A stretch of 64,000 nucleotides of DNA from Leucobacter massiliensis (GTDB lineage: Bacteria; Actinomycetota; Actinomycetes; Actinomycetales; Microbacteriaceae). The translations under genes were made by a program, and so were the position numbers. Positions 62,544 to 64,000 of the stretch are shown here, piece by piece; within the stretch, counting starts at the first letter, position 1; each line of letters starts with the position of its first letter. Location: assembly GCF_002982315.1 (NCBI RefSeq), contig NZ_MWZD01000017.1:558001-622000 (forward strand), in the 5' to 3' direction. A model generated the notes under the pieces. It saw nothing but the letters and a program-made list of their open reading frames with translations, ran no database searches and was not told the origin of the DNA.

Positions 62544-63977
62544 GTGCCCCCAGCAGCACCCGATCGCACCGCACCGGCGCTCCCTGCGCTCACCGCAGGC
62601 CCGCACCGGAGGCGGCTGGGCCTCGTCGCGCTGATCGCCACCTTCGGAGGCCTCCTCTTCGGCTACGACACCGGGGTGATCAACGGCGCGCTCAGGCCGA
62701 TGGCGGCCGAGCTCGGCCTGAACCCCTTCACCGAGGGCGTCGTGACCAGCTCGCTGATCTTCGCTGCGGCGATCGGCGCGATGAGCTGCGGCCGGCTCGC
62801 CGACGGCTGGGGGCGCCGCACGACCATCATCCTGCTCGCCGTGCTGTTCTTCGCCGGCACGCTCCTCGTGGTGGTGGCGCCGGGCCTCGGCGTCCTCGTC
62901 CTGGGCCGCGTCATGCTCGGCCTCGCGGTCGGCGGGGCCTCGACGGTGGTCCCCGTCTTCCTCGCCGAGATGGCGCCCTACGAGATCCGCGGCTCCCTGG
63001 CCGGCCGCAACGAGCTGATGATCGTCGTCGGCCAGCTCGCGGCCTTCGTGGTGAACGCGATCATCGGCAACGTCTGGGGCCACCTCGACGGGGTCTGGCG
63101 CATCATGTTCGCCATCTGCGCCCTGCCCGCGATCGCCCTGTTCTTCGGGATGCTGCGCATGCCCGAGTCGCCCCGCTGGCTCATGAAGCAGGGCCGGGAG
63201 GACGAGGCGCTCGCGGTGCTGCGGACGGTGCGCTCGGAAGCGCGCGCAGAGGCCGAGATGAGCGATCTGGTGCGCCTGGCCGCGGAGGAACTCGCGCAGC
63301 CGCGACTCGGCTGGCGCGCGATCTTCGCCAACCGCAACCTCGTCCGGATCCTGCTCATCGGCGCCGGCGTCGGCATCGCGCAGCAGCTCACCGGAATCAA
63401 CTCGATCATGTACTTCGGCCAGACGGTGCTCGTCGAGTCCGGCTTCGACGAGCGTGCCGCGCTCATCGCCAACATCGCCCCCGGCGTCATCGCCGTGATC
63501 GGCGCGGTCATCGCGCTCGCGATGATGGACCGCTTCGATCGCCGCAAGACCTTCATCACCGGGCTCAGCCTCACGACCGCGAGCCACCTGCTCATCGGCG
63601 TGGCGTCGATGGCGCTTCCCGTCGGCAATCCGCTGCGCCCGTGGGTGATCCTCGCGCTGGTGGTGGTCTTCGTGGGATCGATGCAGACCTTCCTCAACGT
63701 GGCCGTGTGGGTGTACCTCTCGGAGATCTTCCCGCTGCACATGCGGGGCTTCGGCATGGGCTTCGCGGTGTTCATGCTCTGGATCACGAACGGGTTTCTC
63801 TCGCTGTACTTCCTCTCCCTGGTCGACGCGGTCGGGATCACCGGCACCTTCTACCTCTTCGCCGCGGTGGGGGTGATGGCGCTGTTCTTCGTCGTGAAGT
63901 TCGTGCCCGAGACCCGCGGCCGCACCCTCGAGGAGCTCGAGGAGGACGTGACGACCGGTTCGATCTACCTGCGATAG
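62544..63977 (+). CDS. MFS sugar porter, inositol-transporter-like
   Basis: The protein has 477 residues from GTG 62544 with GAAGGAG upstream. Twelve helices are predicted. The sugar-porter signatures are present: GRLADGWGRRTTI in loop 2-3, MPESPRWLMKQGR before the central loop, QQLTGINSIMYFG in helix 7, and VPETRGRTLEELE at the end. IolT1-type porters of Corynebacterium have the same architecture. Position beside the iol genes makes myo-inositol the likely substrate. Longer upstream frames are not supported. Confidence 0.85.
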   Translation: MPPAAPDRTAPALPALTAGPHRRRLGLVALIATFGGLLFGYDTGVINGALRPMAAELGLNPFTEGVVTSSLIFAAAIGAMSCGRLADGWGRRTTIILLAVLFFAGTLLVVVAPGLGVLVLGRVMLGLAVGGASTVVPVFLAEMAPYEIRGSLAGRNELMIVVGQLAAFVVNAIIGNVWGHLDGVWRIMFAICALPAIALFFGMLRMPESPRWLMKQGREDEALAVLRTVRSEARAEAEMSDLVRLAAEELAQPRLGWRAIFANRNLVRILLIGAGVGIAQQLTGINSIMYFGQTVLVESGFDERAALIANIAPGVIAVIGAVIALAMMDRFDRRKTFITGLSLTTASHLLIGVASMALPVGNPLRPWVILALVVVFVGSMQTFLNVAVWVYLSEIFPLHMRGFGMGFAVFMLWITNGFLSLYFLSLVDAVGITGTFYLFAAVGVMALFFVVKFVPETRGRTLEELEEDVTTGSIYLR

Positions 63978-64000
63978 CTCGGAGCGCAGCACGGGGCGCC

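Overview
The window is GC-rich DNA whose gene content points to an actinobacterium, most likely Microbacteriaceae-like. The signs are a WhiB-type protein, an MshA-like glycosyltransferase, a CsoR-type copper operator, an iol cluster laid out as in Corynebacterium, a 39-residue Cys-rich protein typical of Actinobacteria, and frequent GTG starts. The family-level placement is inference.

Region 1 (1-12,031). A partial HAD phosphatase is followed by tRNA-Ser(UGA). An integrative element of about 11.0 kb sits in the 3' half of this tRNA. A perfect 60-bp direct repeat (560-619 and 11,557-11,616) bounds it. It carries a tyrosine integrase, paired 9-bp repeats inside both ends that look like integrase arm sites, an intact and a broken excisionase-like gene, a set of minus-strand replication or packaging-type HTH genes, and an unusual HTH plus WhiB-like fusion. 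A lower-GC cargo block (about 6.2-9.9 kb) holds unrecognised membrane and soluble proteins and a DUF3800-like protein. The element supplies the tRNA gene with an encoded CCA end and a new terminator. The displaced chromosomal tRNA end survives at the far side and is partly duplicated. I see no capsid, tail or conjugation genes.

Region 2 (12.0-18.4 kb). A flavin monooxygenase and a LysR regulator lie beside a RidA / DUF1028 / M20 amidohydrolase / MFS transporter operon. Near-identical 15-bp palindromes sit upstream of the monooxygenase and of lysR. An 89-bp, almost pure poly-C tract separates the amidohydrolase from the transporter.

Region 3 (18.4-24.3 kb). A first polyamine-type ABC transporter lies divergent to a GntR/FCD regulator and a cache-domain protein.

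Region 4 (24.3-33.4 kb). Housekeeping genes: mannose-1-phosphate guanylyltransferase, succinate dehydrogenase sdhCDAB, a YihY-like membrane protein, NAD(P)HX dehydratase, a phosphohexomutase and the small Cys-rich protein.

Region 5 (33.4-48.1 kb). Two more polyamine-type ABC cassettes with the same gene order. One goes with a PucR regulator and a monoamine oxidase. The other goes with an XRE/cupin (PuuR-like) regulator, an MFS transporter and a PuuB-like oxidase. Together they suggest uptake and oxidation of several amines.

Region 6 (47.9-51.4 kb). A CDF metal exporter whose tail overlaps the oxidase tail on the other strand, then a copA-copZ operon under a CsoR-type box.

Region 7 (51.5-64 kb). 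An MshA-like glycosyltransferase, then the inositol catabolic cluster iolR-iolC-(Cgl0159-like)-iolB-iolD-iolE-iolG-iolH, a TSUP exporter and an inositol-type sugar porter. iolA is not in the window.
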